From: Metallibacterium scheffleri
GTDB lineage: Bacteria > Pseudomonadota > Gammaproteobacteria > Xanthomonadales > Rhodanobacteraceae
DNA: 64,000 nucleotides
Direction of reading: 5' to 3'
Assembly (NCBI RefSeq): GCF_002077135.1
Contig: NZ_LDOS01000002.1
Location: 1,451,865-1,515,864 of the forward strand
The position numbers and the translations under genes are program-made. Position 1 is the stretch's first letter; every line of letters starts with the position of its first letter. Below, piece after piece: positions 1-6,867 of the stretch. The notes under the pieces were generated by a model, which had not been told where the DNA came from, did not search any database, and worked only from the letters and a program-made list of their open reading frames with translations.

Positions 1-653
1 TGCGCCAGCGGCAGGCTGACCCAGACCTCGTCGATGGCGTTGTCGGCGACGTAGGCGCCGAGTCCATCGAGCGGCTGCGCCGCGACGCCGCCGACCTCGC
101 AGGCATCCATGCCCGGATCGAACACGGCGGCCACCTCGAAGCCGGCCCACTGCGGATCGCGCGCGCGCTGCAGCAGCGCCTGCGCCTGCGCGCCGCAACC
201 GACGATGACCGCCTTGCGCAGGTTGTAGCCGCGCGCGCGCAGCGCATGCAGCAGCATGTACAAGCCGACCCGCAGCAGCAGCAGCGCGGCGGCCGTGGAC
301 AGGAACCACAGCGCCATCCAGGCGCGCGACAGCAGATCGTTTTTCTTGACCAATACCAGCATCAGCAGGATCAGCGCGAACACCGCGGCCCAGCTCAGCA
401 GCACCTGCCCCACCGGCGCGCGCAGACCGCGCGCGCGCCACGAGCGATACACGCCCAGCAGCGGAAACAGCAGCGCCGCCAGCAGCGCCGCGATGACGAT
501 CACCGCGACATAGCTCAGCGGCAGCGCATCCGGCACCCGACGAAACCGCAGCGTGTACGCCAGCAAGCCACCGCCGATCACCAGCACCACGTCGGCGACG
601 CGACTGAGCGCGGTGAAACCCGCCGAATAGGCTCGCAACATCCCTCGTTTCAT
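1..653 (-). CDS. Undecaprenyl-phosphate sugar phosphotransferase, N-terminal part (runs off left edge)
   Basis: The frame opens at an ATG at 653 and stays open to the window edge, giving about 217 residues. It begins with MKRGMLRAYSAGF and shows four to five hydrophobic segments in the first 140 residues, then a CoA-binding-like domain around RGYNLRKAVIVGCGAQAQAL and VFDPGMDACEVGG. This is the architecture of WcaJ/GumD/WbaP initiating glycosyltransferases, which move a sugar-1-phosphate onto undecaprenyl phosphate at the inner membrane to start exopolysaccharide synthesis. The catalytic C-terminal domain would lie outside the window. A C-terminal domain of this same family is found separately at 3225-3622, so this copy may be broken or there may be two copies. 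The family call is firm; completeness is unknown. Confidence 0.85.
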   Translation of the reverse strand, partial: MKRGMLRAYSAGFTALSRVADVVLVIGGGLLAYTLRFRRVPDALPLSYVAVIVIAALLAALLFPLLGVYRSWRARGLRAPVGQVLLSWAAVFALILLMLVLVKKNDLLSRAWMALWFLSTAAALLLLRVGLYMLLHALRARGYNLRKAVIVGCGAQAQALLQRARDPQWAGFEVAAVFDPGMDACEVGGVAAQPLDGLGAYVADNAIDEVWVSLPLA

Positions 654-858
654 GTCTCCTCCATCGCCGTGTTGCTCCTGAGCATCCCGTGCTGCCCCGG
701 TAACCGCGCGACCCGACTGTCCCGCCGCGCATCGGCCACTCCGTACGATCGAGTTTGCTGCCTGGCCGCGCGCGCTGTAAAGGGCACTTCATTACGCTTT
801 CGACACGATGCGCGCGTGGTCCGCAGGGGCCTCGCGCGACAGCACGGTGCTTGTCTGC

Positions 859-1548
859 TCAGCGCCGCGAAGCTTCTTGCCGCGGCTTGCGCGCCCGCGG
901 CGACGCGCCGCAGGCATGGCCGAGTACGGCGCGCGGCAAATCGCAGCGCGTGTAGATGCGTGCGTGCCCGCTGACATCGCGCGCGATCACCGCGAGGATG
1001 CGGTTGGACGGCATCACGCGCCCGTAGGTGAGCAGCAGCGGCAGCAGCAGCACCAGCGCCATCCAGCCACCGGCCTGTTGCAGGCGCCCGGGGCGGCGCT
1101 CGTGCCACAGGAACACGCCCGCCAGTAGCGCGCCCCACAGCGTGCCGAGCACGGCTTCGGACGGCGAATGCGCGTCCAGGGTGAGGCGTGACACGGTGAC
1201 GCCCAGCGCCAGCAACGCGCCCACGGACAGCGCCAGCATCCGCCCGCGCGGTGATCGCCGCGCCGCCAGCAAGGCCGCCAGCACCGGCCAGATCAGGAAC
1301 GACAGCGCGCAGTGTCCGCATAGGCCGACGAAATCCAGCCCCGGCGGATGCAGTCCCCAGCCCATGTACAGCAGCTTGCTCAGCGCCACCACGCCGACAT
1401 CCACGCACAGCACGCCCAGCCACCACCAGCCCACCGCGCGCGTGCCGCCGCGCAGCAGCAGCCACGCCGCCAGCAGCAGCGCGATCGGCAGCAGCACCGC
1501 GCTGTCGCCCAGCGCCGTGATGCGCCACCACCATGCGTGCAGGTCCAT
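859..1548 (-). CDS. PAP2-family membrane phosphatase
   Basis: A 229-residue polytopic membrane protein. The ATG at 1548 is preferred because GAGGA lies just upstream; an in-frame start at 1575 is less likely. The phosphatidic acid phosphatase type 2 signature is visible in reduced form: CGHCALSF in place of PSGH, and SRLTLDAHSPSEAVLG as the SR-x5-H-x3-acid motif. The KX6RP element is not obvious. Members dephosphorylate lipid or undecaprenyl pyrophosphates at the membrane, which would suit a polysaccharide locus. The C-terminus is an arginine-rich tail of about 35 residues. Its first 68 codons (1344-1548) are repeated almost exactly at 3623-3827. Confidence 0.75.
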   Translation of the reverse strand: MDLHAWWWRITALGDSAVLLPIALLLAAWLLLRGGTRAVGWWWLGVLCVDVGVVALSKLLYMGWGLHPPGLDFVGLCGHCALSFLIWPVLAALLAARRSPRGRMLALSVGALLALGVTVSRLTLDAHSPSEAVLGTLWGALLAGVFLWHERRPGRLQQAGGWMALVLLLPLLLTYGRVMPSNRILAVIARDVSGHARIYTRCDLPRAVLGHACGASPRARKPRQEASRR

Positions 1549-1683
1549 GCGCGTCCTCGTCCGCGAATCGCGCATGATGCCGCATCGGACGCGCGCCAGT
1601 CAGCGCATCGACGCGCCGAGATCCTTCGCTACCGACGTTGTGCCACCACGCGAAACGGACCCGTCCAGCCGAATCGACGTGGC

Positions 1684-1701
1684 GTATCTACAGGTCTATA
1701 C
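1684..1701 (+). promoter_or_regulatory. vapB promoter with spaced palindromic operator (copy 1)
   Basis: The sequence follows GTAT-N2-AC-N2-GT-N2-ATAC, a perfect spaced palindrome. It overlaps a TATACT -10 element that has a TCGACG -35-like hexamer 17 bp upstream. Autorepression by the antitoxin at such a site is usual for AbrB-type modules; that role is inferred here. Confidence 0.5.
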
Positions 1702-1724
1702 TATGGCGCGTACAGGAGAACATG

Positions 1725-1973
1725 ATGCATTCGAATATTTCCCGCTGGGGCAACAGCCTGGCCGTGCGCCTGCCCGCGGTGCAAGTGCGCACGCTCGGCC
1801 TGCGCGAGGGAACCGCCGTCGAGGTCAGTCTGACCGCGGCCGGCGAGATCCGCATCGCGCCGCTGCGACCGTTCGACAAGTCGGCTTTCGTCAAGCGCCT
1901 GCGAGCGGCGCAGGCACGCATGCCGGAGACCGCGCCTGTGCTCGACGCGCTACGCGATGCGGCACGCTATTGA
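1725..1973 (+). CDS. vapB: Orphan AbrB/MazE-type antitoxin (VapB), copy 1
   Basis: An 82-residue protein starting MHSNISRWGNSLAVRLP, the swapped-hairpin AbrB fold used by VapB/MazE antitoxins to bind their own operator. AGGAG precedes two consecutive ATGs; the second (1725) has the better spacing. It matches the copy at 4004-4252 except for Lys instead of Asn at FV(K/N)RLR. No toxin follows: the vapC frame is cut after ATGATCT and replaced by unrelated sequence. If expressed, it could still neutralise the VapC made from the second locus. Confidence 0.8.
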   Translation: MHSNISRWGNSLAVRLPAVQVRTLGLREGTAVEVSLTAAGEIRIAPLRPFDKSAFVKRLRAAQARMPETAPVLDALRDAARY

Positions 1974-2101
1974 TCGCGCGCGCATGATCTTCTTGGTCAG
2001 GTCTGCGTTGGCGGCGAACTCCATCCAGTTGGCCAACACCCCCATCAACCAATTCGATCAAGCCGCCCAGTCTGAACCTCGAACAGACTGCTCGTGCTCA
2101 C

Positions 2102-2428
2102 TCACCCGAACAGATCGGAATGTGTGCCAGTCCTGACGAATTCGACGGTGCCGTCGTCCGGAAAGCGGTAGATGAGTAACCAGTCGTTGCCGACATGGCA
2201 CTCGCGGCAGTTGGTGTCACCATCGCGGCGTGGGTAGCGCCCGGTGAGTGGATGGTCGCGGAATTCAGGTGGCAGCGTTTCGCGGCGTTCGATCATCTGC
2301 ATCACCTTCTGTAGCGCAGCAAGATCTGCCTTCGCTTTCTTAGCGGCGGCTTTGTAGTCTTTCTTGAACTGCTTGACCCATGACACCGAACGGGGCACAA
2401 GTCCACTGCTCTTGTTTTTCGTTGACAT
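2102..2428 (-). CDS. yafQ: YafQ-like type II toxin (RelE/ParE superfamily)
   Basis: A 108-residue basic protein. The C-terminal half carries the YafQ hallmarks FRDHPLTGRY, CRECHVGNDWLLIYR and VEFVRTGTHSDLF, including the histidines used by this ribosome-dependent mRNA endonuclease family. The N-terminus is rich in lysine (FKKDYKAAAKKAKADL), as expected for RNA binding. It lies downstream of a DinJ-like antitoxin gene on the same strand, 50 bp away, so this is a two-gene module. Its N-terminus is some 15 residues longer than typical YafQ, so a later internal start is possible. Confidence 0.85.
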   Translation of the reverse strand: MSTKNKSSGLVPRSVSWVKQFKKDYKAAAKKAKADLAALQKVMQMIERRETLPPEFRDHPLTGRYPRRDGDTNCRECHVGNDWLLIYRFPDDGTVEFVRTGTHSDLFG

Positions 2429-2478
2429 ACGATTTCCTCATGAGTGAGCGCGACTTGTGCCCGCGACAAACTCAACCA

Positions 2479-2763
2479 TCAATCGGCGCTCCTCTCGAAC
2501 TCGTCGAGCATCGACGCGACGCTGCTTGCGCGGCCGATGTTCTTGCGATTGTAGGAATCGCTGATTGCCTTGAGCGTCGCGGCATTAGGCTGCGGCAGGA
2601 CAACTTCAAACGGCAAACCACCGCGCAGGACAACCTGGTTGAGAAACACCCGGATTGCGCCCGAGAGATCCATCCCGAGTTCGTTGAGCACCTGTTCAGA
2701 CTTGCTCTTGAGTTCGGCCTCGGTTCTTACTTGGATGGTGGTGGTCATGTTCATTGTCTCCAT
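2479..2763 (-). CDS. dinJ: DinJ/RelB-family antitoxin
   Basis: A 94-residue protein with a ribbon-helix-helix N-terminus (TTTIQVRTEAELKSKSEQVL) and the DinJ core LGMDLSGAIRVFLNQVVLRG, followed by an acidic toxin-wrapping tail. Three starts are possible (METMNMTTT); the ATGs at 2763, 2754 and 2748 are all in frame. The upstream region is strikingly AT-rich for this genome and contains a candidate operator at 2853-2868. The pair sits between two copies of vapB and has the look of an acquired module. Confidence 0.85.
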   Translation of the reverse strand: METMNMTTTIQVRTEAELKSKSEQVLNELGMDLSGAIRVFLNQVVLRGGLPFEVVLPQPNAATLKAISDSYNRKNIGRASSVASMLDEFERSAD

Positions 2764-2852
2764 CGAGAATATTAAATTACATCAGTATGTTGAATAGCTT
2801 TTCGTGTTTCTCTAATCCACCAAGCGTTTGCTCGGGGCGGCTCAGAGCGTAC

Positions 2853-2868
2853 TGACATATATATGACA
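2853..2868. promoter_or_regulatory. Candidate dinJ-yafQ operator palindrome
   Basis: The 16-bp site TGACATATATATGACA is symmetric except at one base pair and lies in AT-rich DNA about 90 bp upstream of dinJ. A TTGACA hexamer on the minus strand (2870-2875) abuts it. RelB/DinJ antitoxins bind palindromes of this type; binding here is an inference. Confidence 0.35.
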
Positions 2869-2882
2869 TTGTCAACACATAG

Positions 2883-3101
2883 TCAGGTCGATGCCGCGCG
2901 CGCCAGCTCCTGTCGGAATGCCTCCACGGCGACGAGGATGCGCGCGCGATCGTTGTCGTAAAGCCCCGGATAGATATGCGGCGTGCAGGCGACGGTGCTG
3001 ATGCCGTCCTGCGCGGCCATGCGCGCCATCGCCAGCGCCACCGCCAGATCCGGCGCGCCATCGTCGATCGCGGGCAGCATGTGGCAGTGCAGATCGATCA
3101 T
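2883..3101 (-). pseudogene. Truncated PHP-family tyrosine-protein phosphatase (CpsB/YwqE-like)
   Basis: The 72 residues start MIDLHCHMLPAIDDGAPDL and continue through GISTVACTPHIYPG, the metal-binding N-terminus of PHP phosphatases that dephosphorylate Wzc-type capsule kinases. Full-length members have about 240-260 residues, so roughly 70 percent is missing. The frame ends abruptly at 2883, where GC-rich coding sequence meets the AT-rich dinJ upstream region. This marks a deletion or insertion boundary, and the product should be inactive. Confidence 0.7.
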
Positions 3102-3224
3102 TGCGATGACCGTGTCGGGAAATCGCCGCGGGTTGGCCTCGCGAAGGACCGACAGCCCCGGACACGAGGCCGGCGCACGATCGGGCGCGTGCCGCGCCTC
3201 ATTCCGTCGCGACCTTGGGCGCGT

Positions 3225-3622
3225 TCAGTAGGCATTCTTGTTCACGAAACCGCGCAGCAAGGTGAGCGCGATGATGCGCAGGTCGAAGGCCAGCGACCAG
3301 TGCTCGATGTAGTACAGGTCGTGCTCGATGCGGCCCTGCATCTTGTTCACGGTCTCGGTCTCGCCGCGCCAGCCATTGATCTGCGCCCAGCCGGTGATGC
3401 CCGGCTTGACCGTGTGGCGCAGCGCGTAGTGATCGATCAGGTTCATGTATTGCGCGTTGTGCTCGACCGCGTGCGGACGCGGGCCGACGATGGACATGGC
3501 GCCCTTGAGCACGTTGAAGAACTGCGGCAGCTCGTCGAGGCTGCTGCGGCGCAGAAACGCGCCGAGGCGGGTCAGGCGCGGATCGTCGTGCGCCGCCTGG
3601 GTGAGCACGCCGGGCGCTTCGT
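3225..3622 (-). pseudogene. C-terminal fragment of undecaprenyl-phosphate sugar phosphotransferase
   Basis: About 131 residues give the catalytic C-terminal domain of the WcaJ family: DPRLTRLGAFLRRSSLDELP, MSIVGPRPHAVEHN, KPGITGWAQINGWRGETET and the terminal GFVNKNAY, with its native stop. The N-terminal membrane and middle domains are absent. Upstream codons come instead from a duplicated PAP2 phosphatase start, joined in frame at 3622/3623. An N-terminal half of the same family lies at the left edge of the window, so the fragment may descend from that gene or from a second copy. Confidence 0.8.
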
Positions 3623-3827
3623 GCGGATGCAGTCCCCAGCCCATGTACAGCAGCTTGCTCAGCGCCACCACGCCGACATCCACGCACAGCACGCCCAGCC
3701 ACCACCAGCCCACCGCGCGCGTGCCGCCGCGCAGCAGCAGCCACGCCGCCAGCAGCAGCGCGATCGGCAGCAGCACCGCGCTGTCGCCCAGCGCCGTGAT
3801 GCGCCACCACCATGCGTGCAGGTCCAT
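3623..3827 (-). pseudogene. N-terminal PAP2 fragment fused in frame to sugar-transferase tail
   Basis: These 68 codons (MDLHAWWWRITALG to GWGLHP) match the start of the PAP2 gene at 859-1548, including its ribosome-binding site. At 3622/3623 the frame passes without a stop into the sugar-transferase fragment, giving a potential chimera of about 200 residues. It lacks the PAP2 active site and the middle domain of the transferase. It is best treated as a rearrangement product. Confidence 0.75.
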
Positions 3828-3962
3828 GCGCGTCCTCGTCCGCGAATCGCGCATGATGCCGCATCGGACGCGCGCCAGTCAGCGCATCGACGCGTCGAGA
3901 TCCTTCGCTACCGACGTTGTGCCACCACGCGAAACGGACCCGTCCAGCCGAATCGACGTGGC

Positions 3963-3980
3963 GTATCTACAGGTCTATAC
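3963..3980 (+). promoter_or_regulatory. vapBC promoter with spaced palindromic operator (copy 2)
   Basis: The same GTAT-N2-AC-N2-GT-N2-ATAC palindrome as at 1684-1701. It overlaps the TATACT -10 box (3976-3981), with a TCGACG -35-like box at 3953-3958 and a 17-bp spacer. It is placed to let VapB or VapBC block RNA polymerase. The regulatory role is inferred. Confidence 0.5.
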
Positions 3981-4003
3981 TATGGCGCGTACAGGAGAAC
4001 ATG

Positions 4004-4252
4004 ATGCATTCGAATATTTCCCGCTGGGGCAACAGCCTGGCCGTGCGCCTGCCCGCGGTGCAAGTGCGCACGCTCGGCCTGCGCGAGGGAACCGCCGTCG
4101 AGGTCAGTCTGACCGCGGCCGGCGAGATCCGCATCGCGCCGCTGCGACCGTTCGACAAGTCGGCTTTCGTCAATCGCCTGCGAGCGGCGCAGGCACGCAT
4201 GCCGGAGACCGCGCCTGTGCTCGACGCGCTACGCGATGCGGCACGCTATTGA
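4004..4252 (+). CDS. vapB: AbrB/MazE-type antitoxin VapB
   Basis: An 82-residue antitoxin beginning MHSNISRWGNSLAVRLP with the AbrB DNA-binding fold, followed by an acidic and alanine-rich tail (MPETAPVLDALRDA) that would occupy the toxin. AGGAG at 3993-3997 supports a start at 4001 or 4004. The toxin gene begins 12 bp after its stop codon, the normal vapBC order. Expression is probably autoregulated through the palindrome at 3963-3980. Confidence 0.88.
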   Translation: MHSNISRWGNSLAVRLPAVQVRTLGLREGTAVEVSLTAAGEIRIAPLRPFDKSAFVNRLRAAQARMPETAPVLDALRDAARY

Positions 4253-4264
4253 TCGCGCGCGCGC

Positions 4265-4708
4265 ATGATCTACCTTGATACCAGCACCGTTGTTGCCTTG
4301 CTGACACACGAACCGGCCACCGCCGCCGTGACCACGTGGTTCGCCGCGACATCGTTGCCGCTGGTGTCAGCGGATTGGTGCGCGGTGGAATTCGCCAGCG
4401 CCATCGCCATCAAGCAGCGCATGGGCAGCCTGCGACCGGCGCACGCCAAGCATGCGCACGCGGCATTCAAGGAGCTCTGTGCTGGCGGCCTGCAATTGCT
4501 GCCGATCGGCCGCGATGCGTTTCAGCGCGCCGCCGATTTGTGTCGGCCGTGGCGCGATGGCTTGCGCTCGGGTGATGCGCTGCACCTGGCCGTGGCGGTG
4601 GACGTCGGCGCCAAAATGATCGCAGGCTTGGACCAACGCATGAATGCCGCTGCGCTGCGCCTTGGGTTGCGTCTTGCCTTCGATCCTGCGCTCGCGCCGG
4701 AGCATTGA
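4265..4708 (+). CDS. vapC: PIN-domain toxin VapC
   Basis: A 147-residue PIN-domain ribonuclease. Acidic metal-binding residues are at their expected places: Asp in MIYLDTSTVVALL, Glu in VEFASA, Asp in RSGDALHLA, and Asp in GLDQRM. VapC toxins cut specific RNAs, often initiator tRNA or rRNA, when freed from VapB. The length and gene order are typical. Only the first few bases of this gene persist after the orphan vapB at 1973. Confidence 0.9.
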   Translation: MIYLDTSTVVALLTHEPATAAVTTWFAATSLPLVSADWCAVEFASAIAIKQRMGSLRPAHAKHAHAAFKELCAGGLQLLPIGRDAFQRAADLCRPWRDGLRSGDALHLAVAVDVGAKMIAGLDQRMNAAALRLGLRLAFDPALAPEH

Positions 4709-4735
4709 GATGAGTCGAACCGTGAAACGCGCCCG

Positions 4736-5761
4736 ATGAGCCCGACCATCCTCGTCACCGGCGGCGCCGGCTATATCGGCGCGCACGCCTGCGTGGCGCT
4801 GATCGCGGCCGGCTACACGCCGCTGGTGCTGGACAACCTGTGCAACAGCAGCGCCGAATCGCTGCGCCGCGTGCGGCGCATCAGCGGCGTCGAGCCGCGC
4901 CTGATCGTGGCCGATATCCGCGATGCGCAGGCGCTGGATGCGCTGTTCGCCGCGCAGCCGGTCGCCGCGGTGATGCACTTCGCCGGGCTCAAGGCGGTGG
5001 GTGAATCCACGGCCGCGCCGCTGCGCTACCACGACAACAACGTCGGCGGCAGTGTCGCGCTGCTGCAAGCCATGCAGCGCGCCGGCGTGCGCACGCTGAT
5101 CTTCTCCTCATCGGCCACGGTGTATGGCGAGCCGAGCGTGGCGCAGTTCCGCGAGGACATGCGCTGCGACCCGGTGAACCCCTACGGTCGCGGCAAGTGG
5201 ATGATCGAGCAGATGCTGGGCGATCTCGCCGCCAGCGAGCCGGGCTGGCGCATCGCCGCGCTGCGCTATTTCAACCCGGTCGGCGCGCACCCGAGCGGAC
5301 TGATCGGCGAGGACCCGCGCGGCGTGCCCGACAACCTGATGCCATACATCACCCAGGTCGCCGTGGGGCGCCTGCCCGCGCTGCGCGTGTTCGGCGGCGA
5401 CTGGCCCACCGCGGATGGCAGCGGCGTGCGCGACTACATCCACGTGATGGATCTGGCCGAGGGCCACGTGGCCGCGCTGCGCCACCTGCTCGAGCACGCG
5501 CCGCAACGGCTGACGCTGAACCTGGGCAGCGGTCGCGGCACCTCGGTGCTGCAACTGCTGCATGCGTTCGAGCACGTGATCGGCCGCGCGCTGCCGCACG
5601 AGATCGTCGCGCGCCGCCCCGGTGACATCGCCGCGTACTGGGCCGATCCGACCCGCGCGGCTGCAGTCCTGGGCTGGCGCACGCAGCGCGACCTGTCCGC
5701 GCTGTGCGCCGATGCCTGGCGCTGGCAGCAGGCCAATCCGCGCGGTTACGCCGACGCCTGA
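4736..5761 (+). CDS. galE: UDP-glucose 4-epimerase
   Basis: A 341-residue short-chain dehydrogenase-type epimerase that interconverts UDP-glucose and UDP-galactose for surface polysaccharides. The NAD-binding loop TGGAGYIG is at the N-terminus, the catalytic Ser is in SSSATVYG, and Tyr-x3-Lys appears as YGRGK (Thr is usual at the fourth position). The family stretches ALRYFNPVGAHPSG and DGSGVRDYIHVMDLA are present. It sits beside remnants of exopolysaccharide genes, consistent with a sugar-nucleotide supply role. It converges on cdd with 23 bp between stops. Confidence 0.95.
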   Translation: MSPTILVTGGAGYIGAHACVALIAAGYTPLVLDNLCNSSAESLRRVRRISGVEPRLIVADIRDAQALDALFAAQPVAAVMHFAGLKAVGESTAAPLRYHDNNVGGSVALLQAMQRAGVRTLIFSSSATVYGEPSVAQFREDMRCDPVNPYGRGKWMIEQMLGDLAASEPGWRIAALRYFNPVGAHPSGLIGEDPRGVPDNLMPYITQVAVGRLPALRVFGGDWPTADGSGVRDYIHVMDLAEGHVAALRHLLEHAPQRLTLNLGSGRGTSVLQLLHAFEHVIGRALPHEIVARRPGDIAAYWADPTRAAAVLGWRTQRDLSALCADAWRWQQANPRGYADA

Positions 5762-5784
5762 TCGCGCGCGCAGCGGCCGATCGC

Positions 5785-6258
5785 TCAGCCCATGCCCAGG
5801 CTGGCCGGGCCGAAACCCGAGGGCAGCAGCGCCGCGATGCTGGTGATCTCGATGCGGCTCAGATCGTGGTTGCAGCACAGCACGCGGATGTCGTGGCGCG
5901 CACGCTGGGATGCCTCGAAGATCAACTGCCGGCAGCGCCCGCAGGGCGTGACCACCACGCCGCTCTGTTGCGCAGCCGTCGTCAGCAGGCGCCCGGTCAC
6001 CGCGATCACCTGCACGGCATCGCCCGCGCCATCGACATTGGCCGCGGCCAGCGCGCCCACCTCGGCGCACAGCACCACGCCGTAGGCGGCGTTTTCCACG
6101 TTGCAGCCGCGGTACACGACGCCGCCGCGCGTGCGCAACGCCGCGCCGACGGCATAGCCCGAGTAAGGCGCATAGGCATGCGCGGCGGCGCCCAGCGCGG
6201 CCTGCACCAGATCGCGATCCTGCGTCGAAAGATCGTCAAGGCTTGTGCAGGTGTCCAT
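5785..6258 (-). CDS. cdd: Cytidine deaminase
   Basis: A 157-residue homotetrameric-type enzyme that deaminates cytidine and deoxycytidine to the uridine forms in pyrimidine salvage. Visible motifs are NVENAAYG, the zinc/proton-shuttle element CAEVGA, and the zinc-binding PCGRCRQ. The frame extends upstream to 6327, but the ATG at 6258 fits the family length. It lies downstream of gspM with an 87-bp gap; the two are functionally unrelated. Confidence 0.92.
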   Translation of the reverse strand: MDTCTSLDDLSTQDRDLVQAALGAAAHAYAPYSGYAVGAALRTRGGVVYRGCNVENAAYGVVLCAEVGALAAANVDGAGDAVQVIAVTGRLLTTAAQQSGVVVTPCGRCRQLIFEASQRARHDIRVLCCNHDLSRIEITSIAALLPSGFGPASLGMG

Positions 6259-6345
6259 GCGGCCGACCGATTGCGGAGCTGCGCGCGAGACTAATCGATC
6301 ACGGCCGCGCACGGGTGTGCGTCGCATGCGGCCGTCGCCACCGCG

Positions 6346-6867
6346 TCAACCCGCGCTGCCGGAATCGCGGCGCTGCAAGCTCACGCTGCCCTGCACCTGT
6401 CCGGCGCCGGCGGCCTGCAGGTGCAGGGCGCTGATGTGGATGCCCTGCGCCTGCAGCGCGGCCAGCCATGGCAGCAGGCTGGCGAAGGGCAGCGGCTTGA
6501 GATTCAGTTGCAGCGTGGTGGACCGATCGCCGCCGGCGCGCACCTCGAGCACTCCGTACAAGCCTTGCGCGCGGGCGCTGGCGGTGACGCTGGCGGCCAA
6601 GGTCGCGGCCGTCGATGCGCCGGCGGCGGGCGCGCCGGCGGCCGGCTGCAACGCGGCCTGCGCGCGCAACGCGAGCAGGCGCACCGCGGCGCCGCGCATC
6701 CACAGCAGATCGCTGCGCAACACCGCGACGCGCTCGCTGCGCGCGGCGACGCCGCGCTGCAGCGGCGCCCAGACGCCGGCGTAGAACACACCGATGAGCA
6801 CCACCGCGAGCGCGGCCAGCAGCATGCGCCGCTCGCGTTCGGCCAGTGCCTGCCACCACGCGTTCAT
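6346..6867 (-). CDS. gspM: Type II secretion system protein GspM
   Basis: A 173-residue bitopic inner-membrane protein: short cytoplasmic start (MNAWWQALAERERR), one transmembrane helix (MLLAALAVVLIGVFYAGVW), then a periplasmic domain ending in a ferredoxin-like fold. GspM pairs with GspL on the assembly platform. It begins within the gspL stop codon (ATGA). The identification rests on position after gspL, topology and length, because GspM sequences diverge quickly. Confidence 0.85.
   Translation of the reverse strand: MNAWWQALAERERRMLLAALAVVLIGVFYAGVWAPLQRGVAARSERVAVLRSDLLWMRGAAVRLLALRAQAALQPAAGAPAAGASTAATLAASVTASARAQGLYGVLEVRAGGDRSTTLQLNLKPLPFASLLPWLAALQAQGIHISALHLQAAGAGQVQGSVSLQRRDSGSAG

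Larger units (their letters stand above)
1344..1990. repeat. Direct repeat of about 640 bp, copy 1
   Basis: Bases from 1344 (GCGGATGCAGTCC) to about 1984 recur at an offset of 2279 bp. I found only two substitutions (near 1612 and at the VapB Lys/Asn codon near 1893) and a 2-bp CG indel just before the right end. The copy spans the PAP2 N-terminus, its upstream region, the vapB promoter and all of vapB, and stops within the first three codons of vapC. Such identity implies recent duplication or an assembly artefact. Confidence 0.92.
3623..4271. repeat. Direct repeat of about 640 bp, copy 2
   Basis: The second copy of the repeat at 1344-1990, offset by 2279 bp. Here the right boundary runs on into an intact vapC, and the left boundary joins the sugar-transferase fragment. 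Copy 2 therefore keeps the ancestral vapBC junction, while copy 1 keeps the ancestral PAP2 gene. Confidence 0.92.

Noticed and set aside
1985-2101. Possible transposase remnant after the orphan vapB
   Set aside because: A short minus-strand reading (NWMEFAANADLTKKIM) hinted at a gene fragment, but I could not match it to any family.
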